NCBI GenBank assembly: GCA_029204225.1
Contig: CM055104.1
Coordinates: 19,997,761 to 20,061,760, forward strand
Direction of reading: 5' to 3'
Length of the DNA: 64,000 nt
DNA from: Diphasiastrum complanatum
Taxonomy: Eukaryota > Streptophyta > Lycopodiopsida > Lycopodiales > Lycopodiaceae
The notes below the pieces were generated by a model. That model worked only from the letters and a program-made list of their open reading frames with translations, was not told the origin of the DNA and did not search any database. This document shows positions 42,870 to 54,319 of this stretch, piece after piece (positions within the stretch are counted from its first letter, which is position 1; the number at the start of each line of letters is the position of its first letter). Made by a program: the position numbers and the translations under genes.

Positions 42870-45800
42870 AAAGAGTAGTAAAAGTTATAGATTATAGTCC
42901 CAGAAGAGTCATTATGGATTTTTTTTTTGAAAACCAATAATTTTTTTTCTATTGGTAGTGTAAGTTGGTGTATGTGGAGAATGGAGTGCTGAATATCTGT
43001 TCAATATCAAAGAGAGCCCATATTATATCATACTTACACAGGGCCCAAACATGCACATTATTGATAAAATTCAAAATGGAGAAACAACTGCCATAGCTGA
43101 CAACCATGTAATTGAATGGTCTTAAAAAAGCTGCAATGGTCAGCAAACAATCTGACGAATAAACTAAAGATTGAAGCTACTGGGGGGCTTTCAACACATG
43201 ACTCAAGGTTCCGTGTCTCTTTAAATAGCAAAACCAGCGCTCCATTATAATGGATTTATTAATACCTCAAAAATATTCAAGCCCAAGAGAGCACTAGTCC
43301 ATTGACCCCTTGCATGTAATGAGACCATCACATGGGAACTTCAAAATCCTACAATTCAGTCCACAACAAGTTAAGGAAATTTTTAACAGCCATTTTTTTA
43401 CTGGGCCTATTTTGGACCCTGAAACAGCACCAGACATTCGAGCCCGTTTATTATTTATAAACGTCCCAATCATTATTTGGAAGCATATGCTTTTGGTACT
43501 CACAAATAGGCTCCTCTGGATGCCTGGTCTGACAAGCCTAGGTGACGTCAGCCTTATCTCTTAATTAGAGGGCACATGGAGATCTCTAGAGATTGGGGTC
43601 TATCTGCGGTTGATCATCATCATCATCATTTACAGTGATTGATCTTCGCCATAACTTGCTTTCACGATTGGCGATTTTCACCAGTACTCTTGGTTGGTGA
43701 TTGATCCACACAACTATCATCTCCTTCCTATTGATAATTTAACTTCCAAGTGTCAAACACATCATCAATTAGTCTTTTGGATCTGTCTCTCTGCATCGAC
43801 TGGTTTCCAGATCCATTTGGTGCGAGCAATCGACCTCCTAGTTTCCATCTGTGATTGACAGGTAAAGCTTTCTAGCGATTTGTTTGCTTCCTATCAGTGA
43901 TTCACCTGATTGATCCAGCTATTTAACTTTGCTGAGCTATTGTTGCTACCCCGAAAAATCAGCAAGGCAACTCAAATTGATGCAATGGCTAGAACATAAG
44001 CCAAAAACCAGCAAACAACGGCTAATGAAATGTGTCAAAATCACCTCCAAACAGGGCGCTAGGAAGAACAGTAGTACTACCCTGAAAAACCAGCAAGTCG
44101 AAAATAGCCTAAAAAATAGGGAGAAGAAGTCTCCAAAAGACTATTAAAAGCCAGCAAACAAATGTTGATGAAAAAGTGGCAAAACCTCCTCCTATTCTAC
44201 TCTATTCCTTCTAAGTTCTAACTTCTAATGCCCAATGCCCATCATCCTAATTCTTAAACATACCTCTCCAGATTCCCAATTCCTAGACATACATGATACA
44301 TCTCCTAAAAACCCCTCCTAATTTTCTCTCTCCTCCCCACTCTTTGCTTGCCTTCTCCTCACACCTCTCTCTCATCTTCTCCTCACCCTTCTCTGCTCTC
44401 AACCCTCATTCTTCTCTCCTCTCAAACTCGCTACACAATGAACAAAAAAAACCGAACAGGTAGTACTTCTGCCCGTTCAGGTGTTTTTTTTTTCCATCAG
44501 GCTGATTGGAACAGACATCTATTCAAATCTGCCGGTTCAGAATCTCAAGTCATTCAACCTCAAATTGGCAATTTGTGAAACACTACCATTCGGGCTGTTG
44601 CATCACATAGGAACAGGTAGGGAGAGGCTACGAGCTCTTGTAGGACAAGAAGCTTTTTGGGTCCTCATATTCAGAGTCCTCTGAGGAAAGTTGTACATTG
44701 AGGAAGAAGAGGAGGATAAAGATGAGGAATCATCTGATCGTGAGGATGGCTCCAGCAATAGCGATGTCGATGACAATGATGAGGGGAAGCCTATGGCTGC
44801 ACTAGAGCTTCCAACGAGGGCTAGAGCCTAGGAGTATATTGTAGGATCATGAATGATAGATGTAAAACTGAAATCTGAAACGGTAGTATGTCTTTTGGAG
44901 TGGTAAAAATTCAAAAATTGCAGCACCAAATGCAATCTGGCTTTCCTTTATTTTATGAGCAAAAAGCTCCTTCTTTGATAATTTGTGAACATGTTTTACA
45001 TGGTGTACGGTACTGGTCAAGCAATTTACAATTGCTTCTGAGGGGCAGAGAAAATGTCTAAAGAGTGCTACTTTCTTCACTTCACACTTCCAAAAATTGT
45101 TCTAATACTACATCCCCACAATCAAAAAAGGCTTGAGGGAGAGATGGGCAATGAGATGAGTTACCTTTCGCCATGATTGCTGCCAGCGTCTTTCTCAATC
45201 TGACGATGTACTGCAATGTTTCGACAGGCCATGAGCCATCCAGCACAGCCAGCATGATGCATAGATCTTGCAAGTAAGCTCCTTTCAAAACTGACTAGCC
45301 TCTTACCTGGCCTCGAATTAGACAGCCCATAAGTGTGAATTGGAAAAGGAAACTCAGCTTTGTTACAAGGCCAACAAGTGACGTCACGGAGAATAAGTGA
45401 GCCAGGTATGAAACCTCTCTTTTGAGAAGGAGAAGCATATGAAGAGACATGTGAGAAAATAAAATGATGAAGCTCAGCACTAAGAGTGCCTACGAATGGG
45501 ATCCAGGATGGCTGATGCTTATGACAGGAGAACTGATTCCGCCTCTTAAAATTTTGCAGTAGATTTGCGCAATCTGCTTCTTTTGCAACAATGCTCAAGA
45601 GTTTGAAAGGACGCATCTTGTAGCAATGGCAAGAACATATTTGACCACTTCTTCTATGAATACCAGCCGCATAACAACCAAACAGAAGAAGCTCAAAATC
45701 TTTGCACAGTTTCCCTGTTTTAGACCAAAAAGATCAAAGTAAGATGTCTGTATAATATGGAATCAAAGCAAACAAAAAAAACATCAGCGATTTAAGTTGT

Positions 45801-46230
45801 ATCGTTACACAATGAGGTTTCTTAGCTTTTAAGCAATACAAAAACAAAGCAATCAGCTTTTACGTAAACCATGAAACCCCCAGAGACTATTGAAATGGAA
45901 ATGCTGGTTGAGTTCAAGTTATGGATGTTGGTTTTAGTAACGGGCATTTCATAGACCCAGATTAGTTGTTGTCCGAGTCATGTGAAGTTATGGGTAGTAA
46001 CGGTTTAGTATAGGGGTCAGTGAGCCAAGTTTTGGGGTTTCTTGATATGTAAGGGCACAGATCCCTTTCTTGAAAAGTACAATTTTCTGATATAATGAAG
46101 AGAACACCGTGTGGTGTGTATGCTTTTTGTTGTCATTGTAATCTTCATTATTTATTGCTTCTGATTGATTGATCTGACAGCATCCATGCAATTAGTGCAC
46201 AGATCTTTGTCCTTGCAGGTACCTTGTATT
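42870..46230. other. No certain gene; weak ORFs only
   Basis: Contains ORFs without recognisable domains: 45161-45616 minus (151 codons), 44438-44578 plus after a CT-rich leader-like stretch, and an acidic plus-strand frame about 44690-44830 (EEEEEDKDEESSDRED). The right part (45930-46230) with TATAATGAAG and a T-rich region could be promoter or LTR sequence of the following copia element. I see no tRNA or repeat array. Confidence 0.35.
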
Positions 46231-46316
46231 CACAAAGGTTAAGGGCCCACATGTGCGACCCGCTGCACATTTGAGAAGGATCGAAAAGAGTTGAGTAAAT
46301 TTGAGCATACTCTGCA

Positions 46317-46926
46317 ATGGACAACCAAACAACAGAGATCAGAACGATAGAGAAGCTGAAAGGAGCGTCGGGCTATTCGCTTTGGAGGTGGAAAATGAGG
46401 ATGATCCTCATGGAGAAGATGTTGTGGGGGATGGTGGACGGATGGGAGAAGAAGCTGCAAGTGGATGCGGAAGGAGTTCTGATCAACGAGGAACCAGGAA
46501 AGGCATTTGAAATTCGCGAATGCAAAGCCATGGACACTGGGGGAAATGCCAACGGCGCAGGTGCAGGATGCTGTGATGGCCAAGAGGTATGGGACACAAT
46601 CACCAGCATATGTGAGGGGAAGACAGTAACTAACATCTTGATGTTGCGATAGAAGTTGGCAAATGCAAGGATGGCAGAGGGAGATCCTTTGAACATACAT
46701 CTGGAATAGATGAAAGCCATAGCAGGCAATTGGAATCAGTAGGGGCGCCACCTAGTATTCACTATACTAGGAAGTCTCCTGATGTCCTACGAGCCTTTAA
46801 TCATGATCCTAGAAGGTTGCAAAGTGGAAGATCTGGAAATCGGATATGTAACACAAAGATTGCTTCAAGAAGAAGAAATAAGGAGCATGTCAGGGAGCGA
46901 TGAACATGCTTTAATGGGAAAACTTG
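46317..46926 (+). pseudogene. Copia A gag, first segment, interrupted
   Basis: MDNQTTEIRTIEKLKGASGY, then SLWRWKMRMILMEKMLW and VWDTITSICEGKTVTNIL match the N-terminal part of copia gag. TAG stops occur near 46652 and 46708, and frameshifts follow. It is cut at 46926 by gypsy B. Further pieces of the same element are recognisable at 50323-50460, 56130-56218 (a zinc-knuckle piece, CYYCDITGHIAREC) and 60130-60310 (pre-integrase WHKRLGHIGADIL), showing that copia A is the outermost host of the nest. Confidence 0.8.
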
Positions 46927-47318
46927 TGTTACGTGCACGTCTTGAATATAGGATTCAGTATGATCCTAGACTTAGATACACGGTACTCCAATGCTCGAGA
47001 TTATTGCTTACGCCACGTCATACTAGACGAGGCCAGTAGGTAATTAATAACCTTGTGAGGCCCAAACACACTATTTGGAGTTAGTACATGGTGTAGGACA
47101 GTCAATGCATGTGTAGAGTATCAATAGCAATGACTCCATCATTATTGTGGTGATTCATTGCCAGGTCCTCTCACTCTCTCTTGCTTCCCTATTACTTGGC
47201 TCGGGGGTGAAGCTTCTAGGGATTGATCGGTTGCTTCTACTTGGTTGGGTGGTTTACTCCACAGTGTGTTCTCTTGTGTTTTGACTTCTAAGCAGGATCT
47301 TGCGGAGCTTTCCCTTAA
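46927..47318 (+). repeat. Gypsy B 5' LTR
   Basis: About 392 bp, collinear with 49882-50322 but lacking about 85 bp around the CAATTGGGGAGTTTAGG to CTTGGAAACTC segment. Followed by primer site TTGGTATCAGAGC at about 47319. Confidence 0.88.
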
Positions 47319-47398
47319 TTGGTATCAGAGCTAGGTTTCAATCTTGGGACCTATGGGTTATGGGCCTACCACGCTTCTGCTGCGCTCTTTGATACCAA

Positions 47399-47780
47399 TG
47401 TAAGGGAAAGCTCTTTAAGATCTTGCTTAGAAGTCAAAACACAAGAGAACACACTGTGGAGTAAACCACCCAACCAAGTAGAAGCAACCGATCAATCTCC
47501 AGAAGCTTCACCCCCGAGCCAAGGAATAGGAAGCAAGAATAGAGTGAGAGGACCTGGCAATGAATCACCACGATAATGATGGAGTAGGGAGAGTTTCCAA
47601 GGGATAAATAGACCCAAGACCATCCTGTGCATGCAGTCATGCAAGGCCTAAACTCCCCAATTGAGAAATTCCATTGCTATTGATACTCTACACATGCATT
47701 GATTGTCCTAAACCATGTACTAACTCCAAATAGTGTGTCTGGGCCTCACAAGGTTATTAACTACCTTACTGGCCTCGTCC
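47399..47780 (-). repeat. Inverted partial gypsy B LTR
   Basis: Reverse complement of the B LTR, including the segment missing from the 5' LTR. It is preceded at 47385-47398 by a reversed primer site (CTTTGATACCAA). It thus faces the 5' LTR head to head across about 70 bp. It stops at GGCCTCGTCC, where the LTR start (TGTTACG side) is lost. Confidence 0.85.
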
Positions 47781-47781
47781 T

Positions 47782-47988
47782 CAATGTTTCATGGACCGGT
47801 TCGAATCGTTTGAATCGGCCGATTCGACTAGTTCGAACCGGCCAGATCAGGTTCGAATCGGCCGATTAGAACATTTTTTCACTTTTGGGGCTGATTTGAA
47901 AAAAATTTAAGTAAGAACAGGTTTCCGATTCGAATCGGCCGATTGGAACCGCGATTCCTTGTTCGAATCGCCGATTCGTGAAACAATG
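47782..47988. mobile_element. hAT-type MITE, 207 bp, with 8-bp target duplication
   Basis: Flanked by exact CTCGTCCT (47774-47781 and 47989-47996). Termini are CAATGTTTCATG at left and CATTGTTTCACG on the complement at right. The interior repeats GGTTCGAATCGGCCGATT words. 8-bp duplication and short TIRs fit a hAT-derived MITE. Confidence 0.85.
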
Positions 47989-48044
47989 CTCGTCCTGAAG
48001 ATAGGATTCGGTATGATCCTAGACTTGGATACCCGGTCAATGGG

Positions 48045-49853
48045 CCGAATTGATGCAAGAATTTCATCATGAGATCTGATATATAAGAGGCAGCTTGAAT
48101 CAAGTTGCGGATGCTCTTAGTCGAATTGGTGAACTAAATAAGTTGTCATTCACCCATATTTCCACGGATCTGTATCTTTCGATGAGAGAAAATTATGAAA
48201 ACGATTTCCATTTTGGTCGTATTTGGAACATTGTTTCGACCGGAAGAAATGAGGACAGTGTTAAGTCAAGTTCACAGGGGTCTCAACTAACAAAGAAAGA
48301 AAAGAAGCTTGTGGAACAGTATACCATTCAAGATGGATTGTATTTTGGAATGGAAAGGTTTGTGTACCTGGTGATGATGAGCTCAAATGCAAGATTTTGT
48401 TTGAATGCCATGACATACCCTGTGCAGGACATCCCGGTATAAACAGGACTCTTGACTTGGTTAGAAGAGAGTTTTATTGGCCAAAACTCAAGGAGTCATT
48501 TGTGATTAAATGCAAGCCCTGTCAACTCGCTAAGGCTAAGCGCCTTAAGGCCAAGAAGAGGAAGAAACTGGACGAAAAAAAAAAAAGGTGGAGCAAGGAT
48601 TCCTGGTTGGCTATGATATACATTCTGCATATTACAGAGTATGCATGTCTCAAACCAATGAAGTGAAGACTGTCAGAGACGTCAAACTCGACGAAACAAG
48701 AACAATGGCTGAGGAAGATCCGATCAGCTACGAAGTTCTCAGCAGACAGTACTATGACCTGCCCACATCGACAGAGGGAGAGGACGTCCAACTACAAAAT
48801 CCATCGATATGCTTTCCCATCTCTTATCAGGGATATCCAATGGATGCAACAAAATGATTCTATTTGGGTTGTCGTGGACAGGTTAAATAAATTAGCTTCA
48901 TATCAGTTAAGTCAACTGCTAAGGCTTCTAATTTAGCCCAGATCTTTGTTGAAAGATTATTTCGGTTGTATGGACTACCGAGTGACATTGTTAGTGATAG
49001 ATATCCTAAGTTTACAGGTCACTTCTGGTCAATAGTAGTCCATAAACTGGAAACTTCTCTTAGTTTTAGTTCTTCTAATCATCATGAATCAAATGGCCAG
49101 ACCAAAAGGACTAATCGGACTATGAAAGATATGTTGAGGACATATGTTTCTCATAGGCAATCTCATTGGGAAGATTACCTTCCTCTGATTGAGTTTGCAT
49201 ACATCATTAGAAAGCATTCTGCTACAAATTACAGTCCTTTTATGCTTATGTACAATTTTCAACCTAGATCTCCTGTTAATGTGGAGACGAAATCTATTAA
49301 GATCCAGAAGGTTGCTGATTTCCGGCATGATATGCAAGAAATGTTGCAAGTGGCTAAGGATAGTATCCGGAGTGCTCAAGATAGAGCTAACCACTATGCC
49401 AATCTTAAGAGAACTCCCAGAGATTTTGAAGTTGATGACTGGGTATATCTTAGAATTCCAAAAGATCCTAAGATGTTACGTACCGAAAAGCATTATAAAC
49501 TGTCTACCAAATATTGTGGACCGTTCAGGATTGTACGAAAGATTGATTCTTTAGCTTATGAACTAAATCTTCAAGGCAAATCTACTGCACACCCAATTTT
49601 TCATGTGAGCCGGTTAAAATTAAGTTTACATGAAGGTGATACAGTTGGATTTGATGAGGATCTATCTCACCTGGAAGATTTATCACTTAGTGTACCTCAG
49701 GAACCTGAGAAAGTGCTCAGAACCAAAGATAAGCAATTGAGAAATTGTTCTATCTCTGAGTGCTTTATTCGAGGGAAAGGTCGGACTGAGCATGATGATT
49801 TGTCGGAGAGAGTTGATAGCATAAAGAAGAATTTCCCTAAGTTCCGCTTCTGA
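48045..49853 (+). pseudogene. Gypsy B RNase H end, integrase and chromodomain-like tail
   Basis: QWAELMQEFHHEI (TGA stop) and GSLNQVADALSRI are the RNase H end. The integrase zinc region follows (HDIPCAGHPGINRTLDLVRR, CKPCQLAKAKRLK). A foreign copia piece intervenes at about 48548-48836, then the core resumes: DSIWVVVDRLNKLASYQL, YGLPSDIVSDRYPKFTGHFW, SNGQTKRTNRTMKDM. The catalytic Glu of the QTER motif is Lys. The C-terminus has YCGPFRIVRKIDSLAYEL, HPIFHVSRLK and a degenerate chromodomain (PEKVLRTKDKQLRN to KKNFPKFRF) with the aromatic-cage Trp lost. The open frame 48966-49853 is 295 codons. Confidence 0.88.
48548..48836 (+). pseudogene. Copia fragment embedded in gypsy B integrase
   Basis: KKLDEK, then VEQGFLVGYDIHSAYYRV and VKTVRDVKLDE are the copia post-integrase block (compare GYSSTKKAYRVF in element 2b). 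It replaces the linker between integrase zinc finger and core of gypsy B. No LTRs or target duplication mark the joins, so template switching during reverse transcription is more likely than insertion. Confidence 0.7.
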
Positions 49854-49881
49854 GGACATGAGCAATTCAAGGGGGGAAGAA

Positions 49882-50322
49882 TGTTACGTCCACGTCCTAA
49901 ATATAGGATTTGGCATGATCCTAGACTTGGATGCCACGTCATACTGGACGAGGCCAGTAAGGTAATAAATAACCTTGAGAGGCCCAGACACACTATTTGG
50001 AGTTAGTACATGGTTTAGGACAGTCAATGCATGTGTAGAGTATCAATAGCAATGGAATTTCTCAATTGGGGAGTTTAGGCCTTGCATGACTCCATGCACA
50101 GGATGGTCTTGAGTCTATTTATCCCTTGGAAACTCACCCTACTCCATCATTATTGTGGTGATTCATTGCCAAGTCCGCTCACTCTACTCTTGCTTCTTAT
50201 TCCTTGGCTCGGAGGTGAAGCTTCTGATTGATCGGTTGCTCCTACTTGGTTAAGTGGTTTACTCCACAATGTGTTCTCGTGTTTTGACTTCTAAGCAGGA
50301 TCTTAAGGAGCTTTCCCTTGCA
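49882..50322 (+). repeat. Gypsy B 3' LTR
   Basis: 441 bp, TGTTACG to CCCTTGCA, preceded by the purine tract at 49869-49881 and followed by target duplication ACTTG. Confidence 0.9.
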
Positions 50323-50460
50323 ACTTGCACAGGTCAATTTGGGACAAAAGCAAGAATTGGGAAAAGGGAATGCTGGATTGAATCAAGAGCATGAAGAGAA
50401 GCCTGGTGAGGTGGGAACAAGAGATCAAACTACCAAGATAAGGAGGAAAGGCGAAAGAAC
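50323..50460 (+). pseudogene. Copia A gag, second segment
   Basis: Open frame continuing copia A gag after the gypsy B insertion (including GQKQELGKGNAGLNQEHEEK). A basic, Lys/Glu-rich gag stretch preceding the zinc knuckle. Cut at 50460 by copia C. Confidence 0.7.
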
Positions 50461-50915
50461 TGTTAGAAATAAATAAGTATGCTAAAATTAATCCATAGGT
50501 TACTTTGACCCGAAAGGTCGAGATTTGTGTAACCATGGGTATTTAGTTATTTAGGCCATCTTAAGTTTGTCTTAAGTTCAGTTGGACCCAATTTTGGTTA
50601 TGTACTAACTCGTGGGTCCTTAGGGGTCTAATTTTGTTTAGGGGCCCTATCTTGACTTTTGGGGGTGCCCTGCATTTAGTAAGTGGTTAAGCCTAGGGTT
50701 TTTTGGCATTTGGCCACATCCAGGTAGAGTACTTAGATGCTCGTTGTGTATTCCAGTTTTTACATTTGCTAAGCATTGCTCTCCATTTTTTCTACTTGCA
50801 TTTTCTGCTTTCTCTCTCTCCTTGAGGCTTGAGGACGCCTATCCTCCTCTCTCATTTGTCTTGTGGAGATTGTTTGATGATTAGATCTTGGTGCATTGGC
50901 TCTTGTTTTCCTACA
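50461..50915 (+). repeat. Copia C 5' LTR
   Basis: 455 bp, TGTTAGAAATAAAT to TTTTCCTACA, followed by TGGTATCAGAGCAACC. The following 51000-51640 is a long leader with repeated GGCGCCC words and no convincing frame. Confidence 0.93.
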
Positions 50916-51649
50916 TGGTATCAGAGCAACCGGATCAGCAGCAAGCTTGTATGTTGGCGCCCTACCAAAAGAGGAGCTACTCTACTTTGTGATCTGAAAA
51001 TTCAGCATCCTACTGATTTTTCCAAGTGGAGTTTGAATCAGCTTTTTTTGTCTCTTTTCAGGTTGAAGGAGGGTGCCCATCATGGATCTTGGAGGAGCAA
51101 TTTTTGGCGCCCAAAAATCAGCATTTCAAATCTAACTTTTTGCAGCCAGTTTGCAGCAAGTCTTGTCTTGAGGAGGGCGCCCAAAAATCTGCTTCTAATT
51201 TGGGTTTTGGAACCTTCTTACTTTGCTGATTTGTCAGGTTTGTAGTTGTGGAGGAGGGTGCCCAAAATACAGCAAACCCTATTTTGGGTTAGGGCAAACA
51301 TGTGGTTGGAAAATTGCAGATTTTCAGCACGCGGTAGGGCGCTTTCAACAACCCTATTGAAGTGTGTGTTGATCACACTATTTGGCTTCCTAATTGGGTT
51401 TCGATGTAAGCTTGAATCGAAGCTAACCTAATTTTTAAGAAGCTGGTTTTTTTGTGCAGAAAAACAGGCATCTATCCATTATCTTTTGGGCACTTTGGTT
51501 GCAGATTGGTAGACATCTTGTGCTCTTATTTCAGCTCATTGTTTGCTGCAAATTTTTGAATAGATTTGGCTTTGGAAAAGGCTCTCTTTCCTATCTACTA
51601 CAGCTGAAATTTTGTTGGAGGTAATGGCCAAAGAATCAAAAGCTGTCGT

Positions 51650-52884
51650 TCTTTGTTTAGTGAAGATCAGTTGGATGGCACAAACTAGTCCTTGGGGAGT
51701 TACATGATGAAGAATCTTCTCATAGCAAAAGGGCTATGGGATTTGGTCATTGGTGATGAGGAAAGGCCTCCTTCTTTGGCTCCTACTACACCTCGTGGAT
51801 CATCATCATTATCATCATCTTCTACATCTTCGGAAGAACAAAAGAAGTGGGATAGAAGGGATGCACAAGCACATTCTATGGTTGCTTTTGCGGTGAAAAG
51901 ATCTATCTTACCTCATATTAGATCTTGTAAAAAAAAAAGTGTGTGGGAAGCACTTAATACGATGTATAGGGTCAAAAACCCAGCAAGAGTGGTATATCTC
52001 CGAAATCACCTTTCTATGTTGAAGATGCAACAAGGGGATCCAGTGACCAATCACTTGACGAAGATCAAGGATCTTCGTGAGGAGCTTCTCAATATTGATG
52101 AGATAATTGAGGATGCTCAATTTGTTTCCATTACTCTCAACTCATTACCTTCCTCTTATCTTCCATTTGTTTCATCTTTGAGTATCTCTCTTAGGGGACA
52201 TCAACTATCCTTTGATGAACTTGTTGGGCTGCTTCTATGAGGCAAAACTTTGCGGGCGACACTCAACAAGATCAAGCTTTCTTCATGAAAGGCAAGGGCA
52301 AAGGCAAGTCAAAAGGAAAGGGGAAGCCTCCTTTCAAGGATGAGCAAAAGCCCATTGGAGGTCAAAATGTCAACACTCAAAAGAAGAAAGAGAAGTGCCA
52401 TTATTGCAAGAAGTATGGGCACTTCATCAAGGATTGTAAGAAGAAGCCTACGAAAGAGGAGAGTAAAGGAATTGATACTAGTGCTTCACTTGCTACTTTG
52501 GAGCAAGAGCTTGAAGCTAGTGATGATCTCTTCAACCAAGACTATGCTTTTGTGTCTAATATTGCTTCTACTAGTACTACTACATCTATAAGGAATTCAG
52601 ATTCTGTTTTGCAAGTTGCTGATTTTCAGCCCATTGAATGGGTGATTGATAGTGGTGCTACTCGTCATATGACTTTTCGCAAAGAAGCATTCACTAAATT
52701 AGTGAAAGTGCAAAATGGAATCAAAGTACAATGTGCGAATAATGCATCTTATCCTATTCATGTAATTGGAATTGTAGCCTTCATTCTGCCTAATGGTGAA
52801 GAAAAGTACATCAAGAATGTGCTTTATGTTCTGGGAATCAAGAAGAGTCTTCTCAACTATGTTGAAGCAAGGACTAGTTGTTGA
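51650..52884 (+). pseudogene. Copia C gag and protease
   Basis: Gag starts before an in-frame TAG near 51686 (DQLDGTN, stop, SLGSYMMKNLLIAKGLWDLV). The frame is open to 52240 (182 codons), with the normal copia gag fold region (VVYLRNHLSMLKMQQGD). A frame change joins 52237-52884, carrying Lys/Gly-rich spacer, zinc knuckle CHYCKKYGHFIKDC (about 52398-52440) and protease WVIDSGATRHMTF (about 52638). Confidence 0.9.
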
Positions 52885-53891
52885 GTTCAAAGAAGATAAG
52901 TGTCTTGTCAAGGATCCTAAAAGATCTCTCTTGATTATTGTTTCGAGAACAATGCATGATGGCTTATTCATGATGGATACCTATGAGCGACGAATTCCCT
53001 CTACATGTCTTGCTGCTTTTACATCACACTCATTGGAGTTGGCTGAATTGTGGCATGCAAGGTTTGGGCATCTCAACTTTGCAAGTTTGAAGAAGTTGAA
53101 GACATTTAATATGGTAGAAGACATTCTTACTATTGAGCAGCCGGAAGGGCATGTATGCGAGGGGTGCATAGTTGGAAAGTTTCAAAGGAAACCTTTTCCA
53201 ATTGATGAACCTATAAGGGTCTTGATAAATTTGATTTGGTTCATAGTGATGTTTGTGGTCCAATGAGGACAGAATCCATTGGAAAGTGCCTTTATTTTGT
53301 GACTTTCATTGATGACTTCTCCCATTTTACATGGATCTATCCTATGAACGCTAAATCGAAAGTTTTTCAGCACTTCAAAGATTTTCTAGCAATGGTGGAA
53401 AAGCGGTTTGGGCATTCTTTGAAGACCTTACGCACCGATCGAGGAGGGGAATACATCAAGAGTATGTTCGGTGCACTTCGAGAGAGAAGGGAATTCTACA
53501 TCAAATGACAACTCCTTATACGCCTCAGCAAAATGGTGTTGCCGAGCGAAAGAATCGTACACTTGTGGAGATGGCCCGTTGCATGCTCAAAGCAAAGGGG
53601 CTGCCTCACAAGTTTTGGGCTGAAGCGATTATAACGGCGGCATACATAAGCAATCATAGTCCTACTAAAGCATTGAAAGTACTAACTCCTTATGAAGTTT
53701 GGTATGGGAAGAAGCCCGCAATCTCTCACTTTCGCATTTTTGGTTGTACGGCTTATGTTTTTATTCCGAATAAACTTTGTATCGGAGTTAAATGCATTTT
53801 TGTTCGCTATAGTAGTGAAAGCAAAGGCTATAGGCTGTTCAATTTGAGCACTAACAAGATTATTGTTAGTCATGATGTGCATTTCGATTAA
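52793..53891 (+). pseudogene. Copia C pre-integrase and integrase
   Basis: LWHARFGHLNFASLKKL (53045), CEGCIVGKFQRKPF, a frame change, then the core VHSDVCGPM, FVTFIDDFSHFTWIYP and LRTDRGGEY, a second break near 53507, and TPYTPQQNGVAERKNRTLVE. The D, D and E of the catalytic triad are present. Ends with the post-integrase block (FRIFGCTAYVFIP) and a stop at 53889. Confidence 0.9.
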
Positions 53892-54104
53892 AAGAATTCA
53901 TTAGATGTGGCCCCAACTCATATCTTGAAGGGGGACAGCCCACATAGTGTGAATGTTGAAGATTTTCCAAATTTGGTACCATCTTCTATTTCTGGAGATA
54001 AGGGGCAGCAATCAACCAGTTTTGAACTGCCCAACACCTCATCAAGTTTAGAGCCTAATGTTCATCAAGAACCGCCCATTGTTGCTCAAAATCAACCTGC
54101 AGGA

Positions 54105-54225
54105 ACAGTTGGACAACAAGGACCAGTTTTGGAAGATTTTGGACATCGAAGAGTAGTGTCGGGAGATCTTGGACAGCAAAGAGCAGTTTCGGAAAATCTT
54201 GGACAGCAAATTGCAAGAAAAACAT
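54105..54225 (+). repeat. Three 39-bp in-frame repeats in the copia C spacer
   Basis: TTGGACA(A/G)CAA..AGCAGT(T)TCGGAAAATC-type units repeat three times, encoding a 13-residue GQQ-based motif in the linker between integrase and RT. The linker is usually variable; internal amplification is local. Confidence 0.75.
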
Positions 54226-54319
54226 GGCTCTTGGACAGCCCAAAATAGTCCTTGTTGGCGATTTTGCGGGATAGCAAAGTTCGTTTTATCATGGAAAGAC
54301 ACGTGCCTCTACAAAATCA

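Larger units (their letters stand above)
46927..50322 (+). mobile_element. Chromovirus-type gypsy B, nested in copia A
   Basis: LTRs start TGTTACG (46927 and 49882). The 5-bp target duplication ACTTG is exact (46922-46926 and 50323-50327). The interior is much reduced: 5' LTR, primer site, about 70 bp, an inverted partial LTR, a hAT-type MITE, a scrap of LTR, then RNase H end, integrase and chromodomain-like C-terminus, purine tract AAGGGGGGAAGAA, 3' LTR. Gag, protease and RT are missing. The exact target duplication shows that the outer ends are those of one insertion and that rearrangement happened inside. Confidence 0.88.

Noticed and set aside
45161-45616. 151-codon minus-strand ORF as a gene
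   Set aside because: No recognisable domain, no splice or start context, and composition like its non-coding surroundings; kept only as an unassigned ORF.
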